Assembly: GCF_021869535.1 (NCBI RefSeq)
Contig: NW_026262598.1
Coordinates: forward strand, 1 to 64,000
DNA from: Mytilus californianus
Lineage: Eukaryota > Mollusca > Bivalvia > Mytilida > Mytilidae
DNA: 64,000 nucleotides
Direction of reading: 5' to 3'
Shown here: positions 14,201-29,200 of the stretch, one piece after another
How the letters are laid out: each line of letters begins with the position of its first letter
How positions within the stretch are numbered: the first letter of the stretch is position 1
Translations under genes and position numbers: made by a program
Notes under the pieces: model-generated
Database searches by the model: none
The model's input: only the letters and a program-made list of their open reading frames with translations
Told to the model about the DNA's origin: nothing

Positions 14201-17200
14201 AACTTTTTCTACCCTATTAGGTCCGGGTACACAGTTATCGTCCTTTGATTTTCGTTGTCCACGAATATAGTCCCTAGTGTGGACAGTGTGTTACTTGTCG
14301 ATTTTTTTTATACCCCTTCCGAATTTATTTCTCCATGTTTTATGACTCAAATAGTAAGTAGGGGGGTGAAATGACACTGTAAAAAAATTTGGGTCATGAA
14401 TTTCAAAGTAAAGTAGTGATTTGGTCCAGCTGAAAAATGTTAAAAATTAGCACATCGGAAGCTGTCAAAAGATTTGAAGACCCCCTTAGCATGAAATTGT
14501 CCATATTTTGAGTTAGAGCCGATGAAGTTTTCTATAATTTTGATATAATTTGTCCCAAAAGTAGTACAACACACTGTAAAAATATTATTGAGAAAGCGCA
14601 GGTGGGATTTTTTTAATTTCCATTTATTGTCTAAAAGAAATGCACTAGGAAATAACTGTGTACTCGGACCTAAGAGGTGAAATCAGGAAATATAGAATCT
14701 GTACTTTGGCAACTTCCCTGAATGATTTGATGGTGTCAATTTATCAAATAGCATAAAACTAAAGGATTTAAACTTTTATTTGATAGAATTTCTGCAAAAA
14801 TGACCAATTTTGGCATTTTATGGTCAAAATAAGCATTTCATAGCTTTTTCAATTTTGATGCATAAGTGGCATTCTGACTTTCTATCTGACAGGTTTTTAT
14901 GTGTCAATATTTGTGTTTCTATGTTTCAATCCAGTTGTATTACTCATTTGTGAACTCTGAATCTACAGAAAAGAAGATTATCTCAGACAATATGCGCAAA
15001 ATGTGTTGTATATATGATCCTCGTCTAACGCCCTGTTTGGATCAAGTTAAATGTGAGGAGCTTGGAACATAAAAGTTGAAGTCCATTATAAAGACCTCAC
15101 TAAATTTGTATAAAAAGCACTTAACAATGTCTTTTGTACCTGTTTTATGTCACATAATACCTTTCTTTTCTTCTGTAGGATAGCAAGTGGTTCAAATATA
15201 AGCCTGTTGAGACTAAAATTGCATGCATGTTTTTCACTAAAAAGTGAAAAATCTTTGTATCAGACCATACTGTCTGCAAAAAAAGTTGAATGCAAGAGTC
15301 TTTTTGTGCTCAGATTTATTGTATCATGTCACCTGAGTATAGAAATGATAGAAAAGACACAAAATTTTATTTCATATAGCTTCAATATGCATTTTTAAAT
15401 GTAAATATGTGATACGGCCTAAATTGACCCTAAATTATTTTCAGTCTTACTTGGCCTAAGACCCTTTTAAGCTAATGTGATATGTTATTTGTAAGTTTTC
15501 TTTCCATTTAAAGTACATTAAATACATATGTAAGGATTATTTATAACCAAAAAGCTTTACAAATTTAAAATTGCTGGAAAATATTACATCTTCATGTAAG
15601 GCCCCCTTCATTGGAAAACCTCCATTTTTAGCCACAGGCTCATATAAATTTGACTTTTTAATAATTATGATAAGTCTGATGAATCAAATGAGTACTCTAT
15701 TGCTTTTAATACATAATATATTATATATTAAGGCATTTCAAAAGTATTTTTTTGCAATATTTTAATTTTTTAAGCCTCAATTGTTGATAGTTGAAAATTT
15801 TCAATTTTAACGTCTAAATTTAACACTCAAAGTTCAATATAGAATTAGTCATATTGTCTATAATATATATCCTATTGCCATGAAACTTTGTAAGCAGTCT
15901 TATAATTTAATAAGCTTTAGTCATACCAAGTTTCATTAAGATTGGTCAACTTTTTCTACCCTATTAGGTCCGGGTACACAGTTATCGTCCTTTGATTTTC
16001 GTTGTCCACGAATATAGTCCCTAGTGTGGACAGTGTGTTACTTGTCGATTTTTTTTATACCCCTTCCGAATTTATTTCTCCATGTTTTATGACTCAAATA
16101 GTAAGTAGGGGGGTGAAATGACACTGTAAAAAAATTTGGGTCATGAATTTCAAAGTAAAGTAGTGATTTGGTCCAGCTGAAAAATGTTAAAAATTAGCAC
16201 ATCGGAAGCTGTCAAAAGATTTGAAGACCCCCTTAGCATGAAATTGTCCATATTTTGAGTTAGAGCCGATGAAGTTTTCTATAATTTTGATATAATTTGT
16301 CCCAAAAGTAGTACAACACACTGTAAAAATATTATTGAGAAAGCGCAGGTGGGATTTTTTTAATTTCCATTTATTGTCTAAAAGAAATGCACTACGAAAT
16401 AACTGTGTACTCGGACCTAAGAGGTGAAATCAGGAAATATAGAATCTGTACTTTGGCAACTTCCCTGAATGATTTGATGGTGTCAATTTATCAAATAGCA
16501 TAAAACTAAAGGATTTAAACTTTTATTTGATAGAATTTCTGCAAAAATGACCAATTTTGGCATTTTATGGTCAAAATAAGCATTTCATAGCTTTTTCAAT
16601 TTTGATGCATAAGTGGCATTCTGACTTTCTATCTGACAGGTTTTTATGTGTCAATATTTGTGTTTCTATGTTTCAATCCAGTTGTATTACTCATTTGTGA
16701 ACTCTGAATCTACAGAAAAGAAGATTATCTCAGACAATATGCGCAAAATGTGTTGTATATATGATCCTCGTCTAACGCCCTGTTTGGATCAAGTTAAATG
16801 TGAGGAGCTTGGAACATAAAAGTTGAAGTCCATTATAAAGACCTCACTAAATTTGTATAAAAAGCACTTAACAATGTCTTTTGTACCTGTTTTATGTCAC
16901 ATAATACCTTTCTTTTCTTCTGTAGGATAGCAAGTGGTTCAAATATAAGCCTGTTGAGACTAAAATTGCATGCATGTTTTTCACTAAAAAGTGAAAAATC
17001 TTTGTATCAGACCATACTGTCTGCAAAAAAAGTTGAATGCAAGAGTCTTTTTGTGCTCAGATTTATTGTATCATGTCACCTGAGTATAGAAATGATAGAA
17101 AAGACACAAAATTTTATTTCATATAGCTTCAATATGCATTTTTAAATGTAAATATGTGATACGGCCTAAATTGACCCTAAATTATTTTCAGTCTTACTTG

Positions 17201-20200
17201 GCCTAAGACCCTTTTAAGCTAATGTGATATGTTATTTGTAAGTTTTCTTTCCATTTAAAGTACATTAAATACATATGTAAGGATTATTTATAACCAAAAA
17301 GCTTTACAAATTTAAAATTGCTGGAAAATATTACATCTTCATGTAAGGCCCCCTTCATTGGAAAACCTCCATTTTTAGCCACAGGCTCATATAAATTTGA
17401 CTTTTTAATAATTATGATAAGTCTGATGAATCAAATGAGTACTCTATTGCTTTTAATACATAATATATTATATATTAAGGCATTTCAAAAGTATTTTTTT
17501 GCAATATTTTAATTTTTTAAGCCTCAATTGTTGATAGTTGAAAATTTTCAATTTTAACGTCTAAATTTAACACTCAAAGTTCAATATAGAATTAGTCATA
17601 TTGTCTATAATATATATCCTATTGCCATGAAACTTTGTAAGCAGTCTTATAATTTAATAAGCTTTAGTCATACCAAGTTTCATTAAGATTGGTCAACTTT
17701 TTCTACCCTATTAGGTCCGGGTACACAGTTATCGTCCTTTGATTTTCGTTGTCCACGAATATAGTCCCTAGTGTGGACAGTGTGTTACTTGTCGATTTTT
17801 TTTATACCCCTTCCGAATTTATTTCTCCATGTTTTATGACTCAAATAGTAAGTAGGGGGGTGAAATGACACTGTAAAAAAATTTGGGTCATGAATTTCAA
17901 AGTAAAGTAGTGATTTGGTCCAGCTGAAAAATGTTAAAAATTAGCACATCGGAAGCTGTCAAAAGATTTGAAGACCCCCTTAGCATGAAATTGTCCATAT
18001 TTTGAGTTAGAGCCGATGAAGTTTTCTATAATTTTGATATAATTTGTCCCAAAAGTAGTACAACACACTGTAAAAATATTATTGAGAAAGCGCAGGTGGG
18101 ATTTTTTTAATTTCCATTTATTGTCTAAAAGAAATGCACTACGAAATAACTGTGTACTCGGACCTAAGAGGTGAAATCAGGAAATATAGAATCTGTACTT
18201 TGGCAACTTCCCTGAATGATTTGATGGTGTCAATTTATCAAATAGCATAAAACTAAAGGATTTAAACTTTTATTTGATAGAATTTCTGCAAAAATGACCA
18301 ATTTTGGCATTTTATGGTCAAAATAAGCATTTCATAGCTTTTTCAATTTTGATGCATAAGTGGCATTCTGACTTTCTATCTGACAGGTTTTTATGTGTCA
18401 ATATTTGTGTTTCTATGTTTCAATCCAGTTGTATTACTCATTTGTGAACTCTGAATCTACAGAAAAGAAGATTATCTCAGACAATATGCGCAAAATGTGT
18501 TGTATATATGATCCTCGTCTAACGCCCTGTTTGGATCAAGTTAAATGTGAGGAGCTTGGAACATAAAAGTTGAAGTCCATTATAAAGACCTCACTAAATT
18601 TGTATAAAAAGCACTTAACAATGTCTTTTGTACCTGTTTTATGTCACATAATACCTTTCTTTTCTTCTGTAGGATAGCAAGTGGTTCAAATATAAGCCTG
18701 TTGAGACTAAAATTGCATGCATGTTTTTCACTAAAAAGTGAAAAATCTTTGTATCAGACCATACTGTCTGCAAAAAAAGTTGAATGCAAGAGTCTTTTTG
18801 TGCTCAGATTTATTGTATCATGTCACCTGAGTATAGAAATGATAGAAAAGACACAAAATTTTATTTCATATAGCTTCAATATGCATTTTTAAATGTAAAT
18901 ATGTGATACGGCCTAAATTGACCCTAAATTATTTTCAGTCTTACTTGGCCTAAGACCCTTTTAAGCTAATGTGATATGTTATTTGTAAGTTTTCTTTCCA
19001 TTTAAAGTACATTAAATACATATGTAAGGATTATTTATAACCAAAAAGCTTTACAAATTTAAAATTGCTGGAAAATATTACATCTTCATGTAAGGCCCCC
19101 TTCATTGGAAAACCTCCATTTTTAGCCACAGGCTCATATAAATTTGACTTTTTAATAATTATGATAAGTCTGATGAATCAAATGAGTACTCTATTGCTTT
19201 TAATACATAATATATTATATATTAAGGCATTTCAAAAGTATTTTTTTGCAATATTTTAATTTTTTAAGCCTCAATTGTTGATAGTTGAAAATTTTCAATT
19301 TTAACGTCTAAATTTAACACTCAAAGTTCAATATAGAATTAGTCATATTGTCTATAATATATATCCTATTGCCATGAAACTTTGTAAGCAGTCTTATAAT
19401 TTAATAAGCTTTAGTCATACCAAGTTTCATTAAGATTGGTCAACTTTTTCTACCCTATTAGGTCCGGGTACACAGTTATCGTCCTTTGATTTTCGTTGTC
19501 CACGAATATAGTCCCTAGTGTGGACAGTGTGTTACTTGTCGATTTTTTTTATACCCCTTCCGAATTTATTTCTCCATGTTTTATGACTCAAATAGTAAGT
19601 AGGGGGGTGAAATGACACTGTAAAAAAATTTGGGTCATGAATTTCAAAGTAAAGTAGTGATTTGGTCCAGCTGAAAAATGTTAAAAATTAGCACATCGGA
19701 AGCTGTCAAAAGATTTGAAGACCCCCTTAGCATGAAATTGTCCATATTTTGAGTTAGAGCCGATGAAGTTTTCTATAATTTTGATATAATTTGTCCCAAA
19801 AGTAGTACAACACACTGTAAAAATATTATTGAGAAAGCGCAGGTGGGATTTTTTTAATTTCCATTTATTGTCTAAAAGAAATGCACTACGAAATAACTGT
19901 GTACTCGGACCTAAGAGGTGAAATCAGGAAATATAGAATCTGTACTTTGGCAACTTCCCTGAATGATTTGATGGTGTCAATTTATCAAATAGCATAAAAC
20001 TAAAGGATTTAAACTTTTATTTGATAGAATTTCTGCAAAAATGACCAATTTTGGCATTTTATGGTCAAAATAAGCATTTCATAGCTTTTTCAATTTTGAT
20101 GCATAAGTGGCATTCTGACTTTCTATCTGACAGGTTTTTATGTGTCAATATTTGTGTTTCTATGTTTCAATCCAGTTGTATTACTCATTTGTGAACTCTG

Positions 20201-23200
20201 AATCTACAGAAAAGAAGATTATCTCAGACAATATGCGCAAAATGTGTTGTATATATGATCCTCGTCTAACGCCCTGTTTGGATCAAGTTAAATGTGAGGA
20301 GCTTGGAACATAAAAGTTGAAGTCCATTATAAAGACCTCACTAAATTTGTATAAAAAGCACTTAACAATGTCTTTTGTACCTGTTTTATGTCACATAATA
20401 CCTTTCTTTTCTTCTGTAGGATAGCAAGTGGTTCAAATATAAGCCTGTTGAGACTAAAATTGCATGCATGTTTTTCACTAAAAAGTGAAAAATCTTTGTA
20501 TCAGACCATACTGTCTGCAAAAAAAGTTGAATGCAAGAGTCTTTTTGTGCTCAGATTTATTGTATCATGTCACCTGAGTATAGAAATGATAGAAAAGACA
20601 CAAAATTTTATTTCATATAGCTTCAATATGCATTTTTAAATGTAAATATGTGATACGGCCTAAATTGACCCTAAATTATTTTCAGTCTTACTTGGCCTAA
20701 GACCCTTTTAAGCTAATGTGATATGTTATTTGTAAGTTTTCTTTCCATTTAAAGTACATTAAATACATATGTAAGGATTATTTATAACCAAAAAGCTTTA
20801 CAAATTTAAAATTGCTGGAAAATATTACATCTTCATGTAAGGCCCCCTTCATTGGAAAACCTCCATTTTTAGCCACAGGCTCATATAAATTTGACTTTTT
20901 AATAATTATGATAAGTCTGATGAATCAAATGAGTACTCTATTGCTTTTAATACATAATATATTATATATTAAGGCATTTCAAAAGTATTTTTTTGCAATA
21001 TTTTAATTTTTTAAGCCTCAATTGTTGATAGTTGAAAATTTTCAATTTTAACGTCTAAATTTAACACTCAAAGTTCAATATAGAATTAGTCATATTGTCT
21101 ATAATATATATCCTATTGCCATGAAACTTTGTAAGCAGTCTTATAATTTAATAAGCTTTAGTCATACCAAGTTTCATTAAGATTGGTCAACTTTTTCTAC
21201 CCTATTAGGTCCGGGTACACAGTTATCGTCCTTTGATTTTCGTTGTCCACGAATATAGTCCCTAGTGTGGACAGTGTGTTACTTGTCGATTTTTTTTATA
21301 CCCCTTCCGAATTTATTTCTCCATGTTTTATGACTCAAATAGTAAGTAGGGGGGTGAAATGACACTGTAAAAAAATTTGGGTCATGAATTTCAAAGTAAA
21401 GTAGTGATTTGGTCCAGCTGAAAAATGTTAAAAATTAGCACATCGGAAGCTGTCAAAAGATTTGAAGACCCCCTTAGCATGAAATTGTCCATATTTTGAG
21501 TTAGAGCCGATGAAGTTTTCTATAATTTTGATATAATTTGTCCCAAAAGTAGTACAACACACTGTAAAAATATTATTGAGAAAGCGCAGGTGGGATTTTT
21601 TTAATTTCCATTTATTGTCTAAAAGAAATGCACTACGAAATAACTGTGTACTCGGACCTAAGAGGTGAAATCAGGAAATATAGAATCTGTACTTTGGCAA
21701 CTTCCCTGAATGATTTGATGGTGTCAATTTATCAAATAGCATAAAACTAAAGGATTTAAACTTTTATTTGATAGAATTTCTGCAAAAATGACCAATTTTG
21801 GCATTTTATGGTCAAAATAAGCATTTCATAGCTTTTTCAATTTTGATGCATAAGTGGCATTCTGACTTTCTATCTGACAGGTTTTTATGTGTCAATATTT
21901 GTGTTTCTATGTTTCAATCCAGTTGTATTACTCATTTGTGAACTCTGAATCTACAGAAAAGAAGATTATCTCAGACAATATGCGCAAAATGTGTTGTATA
22001 TATGATCCTCGTCTAACGCCCTGTTTGGATCAAGTTAAATGTGAGGAGCTTGGAACATAAAAGTTGAAGTCCATTATAAAGACCTCACTAAATTTGTATA
22101 AAAAGCACTTAACAATGTCTTTTGTACCTGTTTTATGTCACATAATACCTTTCTTTTCTTCTGTAGGATAGCAAGTGGTTCAAATATAAGCCTGTTGAGA
22201 CTAAAATTGCATGCATGTTTTTCACTAAAAAGTGAAAAATCTTTGTATCAGACCATACTGTCTGCAAAAAAAGTTGAATGCAAGAGTCTTTTTGTGCTCA
22301 GATTTATTGTATCATGTCACCTGAGTATAGAAATGATAGAAAAGACACAAAATTTTATTTCATATAGCTTCAATATGCATTTTTAAATGTAAATATGTGA
22401 TACGGCCTAAATTGACCCTAAATTATTTTCAGTCTTACTTGGCCTAAGACCCTTTTAAGCTAATGTGATATGTTATTTGTAAGTTTTCTTTCCATTTAAA
22501 GTACATTAAATACATATGTAAGGATTATTTATAACCAAAAAGCTTTACAAATTTAAAATTGCTGGAAAATATTACATCTTCATGTAAGGCCCCCTTCATT
22601 GGAAAACCTCCATTTTTAGCCACAGGCTCATATAAATTTGACTTTTTAATAATTATGATAAGTCTGATGAATCAAATGAGTACTCTATTGCTTTTAATAC
22701 ATAATATATTATATATTAAGGCATTTCAAAAGTATTTTTTTGCAATATTTTAATTTTTTAAGCCTCAATTGTTGATAGTTGAAAATTTTCAATTTTAACG
22801 TCTAAATTTAACACTCAAAGTTCAATATAGAATTAGTCATATTGTCTATAATATATATCCTATTGCCATGAAACTTTGTAAGCAGTCTTATAATTTAATA
22901 AGCTTTAGTCATACCAAGTTTCATTAAGATTGGTCAACTTTTTCTACCCTATTAGGTCCGGGTACACAGTTATCGTCCTTTGATTTTCGTTGTCCACGAA
23001 TATAGTCCCTAGTGTGGACAGTGTGTTACTTGTCGATTTTTTTTATACCCCTTCCGAATTTATTTCTCCATGTTTTATGACTCAAATAGTAAGTAGGGGG
23101 GTGAAATGACACTGTAAAAAAATTTGGGTCATGAATTTCAAAGTAAAGTAGTGATTTGGTCCAGCTGAAAAATGTTAAAAATTAGCACATCGGAAGCTGT

Positions 23201-26200
23201 CAAAAGATTTGAAGACCCCCTTAGCATGAAATTGTCCATATTTTGAGTTAGAGCCGATGAAGTTTTCTATAATTTTGATATAATTTGTCCCAAAAGTAGT
23301 ACAACACACTGTAAAAATATTATTGAGAAAGCGCAGGTGGGATTTTTTTAATTTCCATTTATTGTCTAAAAGAAATGCACTACGAAATAACTGTGTACTC
23401 GGACCTAAGAGGTGAAATCAGGAAATATAGAATCTGTACTTTGGCAACTTCCCTGAATGATTTGATGGTGTCAATTTATCAAATAGCATAAAACTAAAGG
23501 ATTTAAACTTTTATTTGATAGAATTTCTGCAAAAATGACCAATTTTGGCATTTTATGGTCAAAATAAGCATTTCATAGCTTTTTCAATTTTGATGCATAA
23601 GTGGCATTCTGACTTTCTATCTGACAGGTTTTTATGTGTCAATATTTGTGTTTCTATGTTTCAATCCAGTTGTATTACTCATTTGTGAACTCTGAATCTA
23701 CAGAAAAGAAGATTATCTCAGACAATATGCGCAAAATGTGTTGTATATATGATCCTCGTCTAACGCCCTGTTTGGATCAAGTTAAATGTGAGGAGCTTGG
23801 AACATAAAAGTTGAAGTCCATTATAAAGACCTCACTAAATTTGTATAAAAAGCACTTAACAATGTCTTTTGTACCTGTTTTATGTCACATAATACCTTTC
23901 TTTTCTTCTGTAGGATAGCAAGTGGTTCAAATATAAGCCTGTTGAGACTAAAATTGCATGCATGTTTTTCACTAAAAAGTGAAAAATCTTTGTATCAGAC
24001 CATACTGTCTGCAAAAAAAGTTGAATGCAAGAGTCTTTTTGTGCTCAGATTTATTGTATCATGTCACCTGAGTATAGAAATGATAGAAAAGACACAAAAT
24101 TTTATTTCATATAGCTTCAATATGCATTTTTAAATGTAAATATGTGATACGGCCTAAATTGACCCTAAATTATTTTCAGTCTTACTTGGCCTAAGACCCT
24201 TTTAAGCTAATGTGATATGTTATTTGTAAGTTTTCTTTCCATTTAAAGTACATTAAATACATATGTAAGGATTATTTATAACCAAAAAGCTTTACAAATT
24301 TAAAATTGCTGGAAAATATTACATCTTCATGTAAGGCCCCCTTCATTGGAAAACCTCCATTTTTAGCCACAGGCTCATATAAATTTGACTTTTTAATAAT
24401 TATGATAAGTCTGATGAATCAAATGAGTACTCTATTGCTTTTAATACATAATATATTATATATTAAGGCATTTCAAAAGTATTTTTTTGCAATATTTTAA
24501 TTTTTTAAGCCTCAATTGTTGATAGTTGAAAATTTTCAATTTTAACGTCTAAATTTAACACTCAAAGTTCAATATAGAATTAGTCATATTGTCTATAATA
24601 TATATCCTATTGCCATGAAACTTTGTAAGCAGTCTTATAATTTAATAAGCTTTAGTCATACCAAGTTTCATTAAGATTGGTCAACTTTTTCTACCCTATT
24701 AGGTCCGGGTACACAGTTATCGTCCTTTGATTTTCGTTGTCCACGAATATAGTCCCTAGTGTGGACAGTGTGTTACTTGTCGATTTTTTTTATACCCCTT
24801 CCGAATTTATTTCTCCATGTTTTATGACTCAAATAGTAAGTAGGGGGGTGAAATGACACTGTAAAAAAATTTGGGTCATGAATTTCAAAGTAAAGTAGTG
24901 ATTTGGTCCAGCTGAAAAATGTTAAAAATTAGCACATCGGAAGCTGTCAAAAGATTTGAAGACCCCCTTAGCATGAAATTGTCCATATTTTGAGTTAGAG
25001 CCGATGAAGTTTTCTATAATTTTGATATAATTTGTCCCAAAAGTAGTACAACACACTGTAAAAATATTATTGAGAAAGCGCAGGTGGGATTTTTTTAATT
25101 TCCATTTATTGTCTAAAAGAAATGCACTACGAAATAACTGTGTACTCGGACCTAAGAGGTGAAATCAGGAAATATAGAATCTGTACTTTGGCAACTTCCC
25201 TGAATGATTTGATGGTGTCAATTTATCAAATAGCATAAAACTAAAGGATTTAAACTTTTATTTGATAGAATTTCTGCAAAAATGACCAATTTTGGCATTT
25301 TATGGTCAAAATAAGCATTTCATAGCTTTTTCAATTTTGATGCATAAGTGGCATTCTGACTTTCTATCTGACAGGTTTTTATGTGTCAATATTTGTGTTT
25401 CTATGTTTCAATCCAGTTGTATTACTCATTTGTGAACTCTGAATCTACAGAAAAGAAGATTATCTCAGACAATATGCGCAAAATGTGTTGTATATATGAT
25501 CCTCGTCTAACGCCCTGTTTGGATCAAGTTAAATGTGAGGAGCTTGGAACATAAAAGTTGAAGTCCATTATAAAGACCTCACTAAATTTGTATAAAAAGC
25601 ACTTAACAATGTCTTTTGTACCTGTTTTATGTCACATAATACCTTTCTTTTCTTCTGTAGGATAGCAAGTGGTTCAAATATAAGCCTGTTGAGACTAAAA
25701 TTGCATGCATGTTTTTCACTAAAAAGTGAAAAATCTTTGTATCAGACCATACTGTCTGCAAAAAAAGTTGAATGCAAGAGTCTTTTTGTGCTCAGATTTA
25801 TTGTATCATGTCACCTGAGTATAGAAATGATAGAAAAGACACAAAATTTTATTTCATATAGCTTCAATATGCATTTTTAAATGTAAATATGTGATACGGC
25901 CTAAATTGACCCTAAATTATTTTCAGTCTTACTTGGCCTAAGACCCTTTTAAGCTAATGTGATATGTTATTTGTAAGTTTTCTTTCCATTTAAAGTACAT
26001 TAAATACATATGTAAGGATTATTTATAACCAAAAAGCTTTACAAATTTAAAATTGCTGGAAAATATTACATCTTCATGTAAGGCCCCCTTCATTGGAAAA
26101 CCTCCATTTTTAGCCACAGGCTCATATAAATTTGACTTTTTAATAATTATGATAAGTCTGATGAATCAAATGAGTACTCTATTGCTTTTAATACATAATA

Positions 26201-29200
26201 TATTATATATTAAGGCATTTCAAAAGTATTTTTTTGCAATATTTTAATTTTTTAAGCCTCAATTGTTGATAGTTGAAAATTTTCAATTTTAACGTCTAAA
26301 TTTAACACTCAAAGTTCAATATAGAATTAGTCATATTGTCTATAATATATATCCTATTGCCATGAAACTTTGTAAGCAGTCTTATAATTTAATAAGCTTT
26401 AGTCATACCAAGTTTCATTAAGATTGGTCAACTTTTTCTACCCTATTAGGTCCGGGTACACAGTTATCGTCCTTTGATTTTCGTTGTCCACGAATATAGT
26501 CCCTAGTGTGGACAGTGTGTTACTTGTCGATTTTTTTTATACCCCTTCCGAATTTATTTCTCCATGTTTTATGACTCAAATAGTAAGTAGGGGGGTGAAA
26601 TGACACTGTAAAAAAATTTGGGTCATGAATTTCAAAGTAAAGTAGTGATTTGGTCCAGCTGAAAAATGTTAAAAATTAGCACATCGGAAGCTGTCAAAAG
26701 ATTTGAAGACCCCCTTAGCATGAAATTGTCCATATTTTGAGTTAGAGCCGATGAAGTTTTCTATAATTTTGATATAATTTGTCCCAAAAGTAGTACAACA
26801 CACTGTAAAAATATTATTGAGAAAGCGCAGGTGGGATTTTTTTAATTTCCATTTATTGTCTAAAAGAAATGCACTACGAAATAACTGTGTACTCGGACCT
26901 AAGAGGTGAAATCAGGAAATATAGAATCTGTACTTTGGCAACTTCCCTGAATGATTTGATGGTGTCAATTTATCAAATAGCATAAAACTAAAGGATTTAA
27001 ACTTTTATTTGATAGAATTTCTGCAAAAATGACCAATTTTGGCATTTTATGGTCAAAATAAGCATTTCATAGCTTTTTCAATTTTGATGCATAAGTGGCA
27101 TTCTGACTTTCTATCTGACAGGTTTTTATGTGTCAATATTTGTGTTTCTATGTTTCAATCCAGTTGTATTACTCATTTGTGAACTCTGAATCTACAGAAA
27201 AGAAGATTATCTCAGACAATATGCGCAAAATGTGTTGTATATATGATCCTCGTCTAACGCCCTGTTTGGATCAAGTTAAATGTGAGGAGCTTGGAACATA
27301 AAAGTTGAAGTCCATTATAAAGACCTCACTAAATTTGTATAAAAAGCACTTAACAATGTCTTTTGTACCTGTTTTATGTCACATAATACCTTTCTTTTCT
27401 TCTGTAGGATAGCAAGTGGTTCAAATATAAGCCTGTTGAGACTAAAATTGCATGCATGTTTTTCACTAAAAAGTGAAAAATCTTTGTATCAGACCATACT
27501 GTCTGCAAAAAAAGTTGAATGCAAGAGTCTTTTTGTGCTCAGATTTATTGTATCATGTCACCTGAGTATAGAAATGATAGAAAAGACACAAAATTTTATT
27601 TCATATAGCTTCAATATGCATTTTTAAATGTAAATATGTGATACGGCCTAAATTGACCCTAAATTATTTTCAGTCTTACTTGGCCTAAGACCCTTTTAAG
27701 CTAATGTGATATGTTATTTGTAAGTTTTCTTTCCATTTAAAGTACATTAAATACATATGTAAGGATTATTTATAACCAAAAAGCTTTACAAATTTAAAAT
27801 TGCTGGAAAATATTACATCTTCATGTAAGGCCCCCTTCATTGGAAAACCTCCATTTTTAGCCACAGGCTCATATAAATTTGACTTTTTAATAATTATGAT
27901 AAGTCTGATGAATCAAATGAGTACTCTATTGCTTTTAATACATAATATATTATATATTAAGGCATTTCAAAAGTATTTTTTTGCAATATTTTAATTTTTT
28001 AAGCCTCAATTGTTGATAGTTGAAAATTTTCAATTTTAACGTCTAAATTTAACACTCAAAGTTCAATATAGAATTAGTCATATTGTCTATAATATATATC
28101 CTATTGCCATGAAACTTTGTAAGCAGTCTTATAATTTAATAAGCTTTAGTCATACCAAGTTTCATTAAGATTGGTCAACTTTTTCTACCCTATTAGGTCC
28201 GGGTACACAGTTATCGTCCTTTGATTTTCGTTGTCCACGAATATAGTCCCTAGTGTGGACAGTGTGTTACTTGTCGATTTTTTTTATACCCCTTCCGAAT
28301 TTATTTCTCCATGTTTTATGACTCAAATAGTAAGTAGGGGGGTGAAATGACACTGTAAAAAAATTTGGGTCATGAATTTCAAAGTAAAGTAGTGATTTGG
28401 TCCAGCTGAAAAATGTTAAAAATTAGCACATCGGAAGCTGTCAAAAGATTTGAAGACCCCCTTAGCATGAAATTGTCCATATTTTGAGTTAGAGCCGATG
28501 AAGTTTTCTATAATTTTGATATAATTTGTCCCAAAAGTAGTACAACACACTGTAAAAATATTATTGAGAAAGCGCAGGTGGGATTTTTTTAATTTCCATT
28601 TATTGTCTAAAAGAAATGCACTACGAAATAACTGTGTACTCGGACCTAAGAGGTGAAATCAGGAAATATAGAATCTGTACTTTGGCAACTTCCCTGAATG
28701 ATTTGATGGTGTCAATTTATCAAATAGCATAAAACTAAAGGATTTAAACTTTTATTTGATAGAATTTCTGCAAAAATGACCAATTTTGGCATTTTATGGT
28801 CAAAATAAGCATTTCATAGCTTTTTCAATTTTGATGCATAAGTGGCATTCTGACTTTCTATCTGACAGGTTTTTATGTGTCAATATTTGTGTTTCTATGT
28901 TTCAATCCAGTTGTATTACTCATTTGTGAACTCTGAATCTACAGAAAAGAAGATTATCTCAGACAATATGCGCAAAATGTGTTGTATATATGATCCTCGT
29001 CTAACGCCCTGTTTGGATCAAGTTAAATGTGAGGAGCTTGGAACATAAAAGTTGAAGTCCATTATAAAGACCTCACTAAATTTGTATAAAAAGCACTTAA
29101 CAATGTCTTTTGTACCTGTTTTATGTCACATAATACCTTTCTTTTCTTCTGTAGGATAGCAAGTGGTTCAAATATAAGCCTGTTGAGACTAAAATTGCAT

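Noticed and set aside
15180..15210. tRNA-like A and B boxes (TAGCAAGTGG / GGTTCAAAT) in the satellite unit
   Set aside because: The two motifs overlap instead of being separated by the 30-60 bp needed in a tRNA or SINE promoter.
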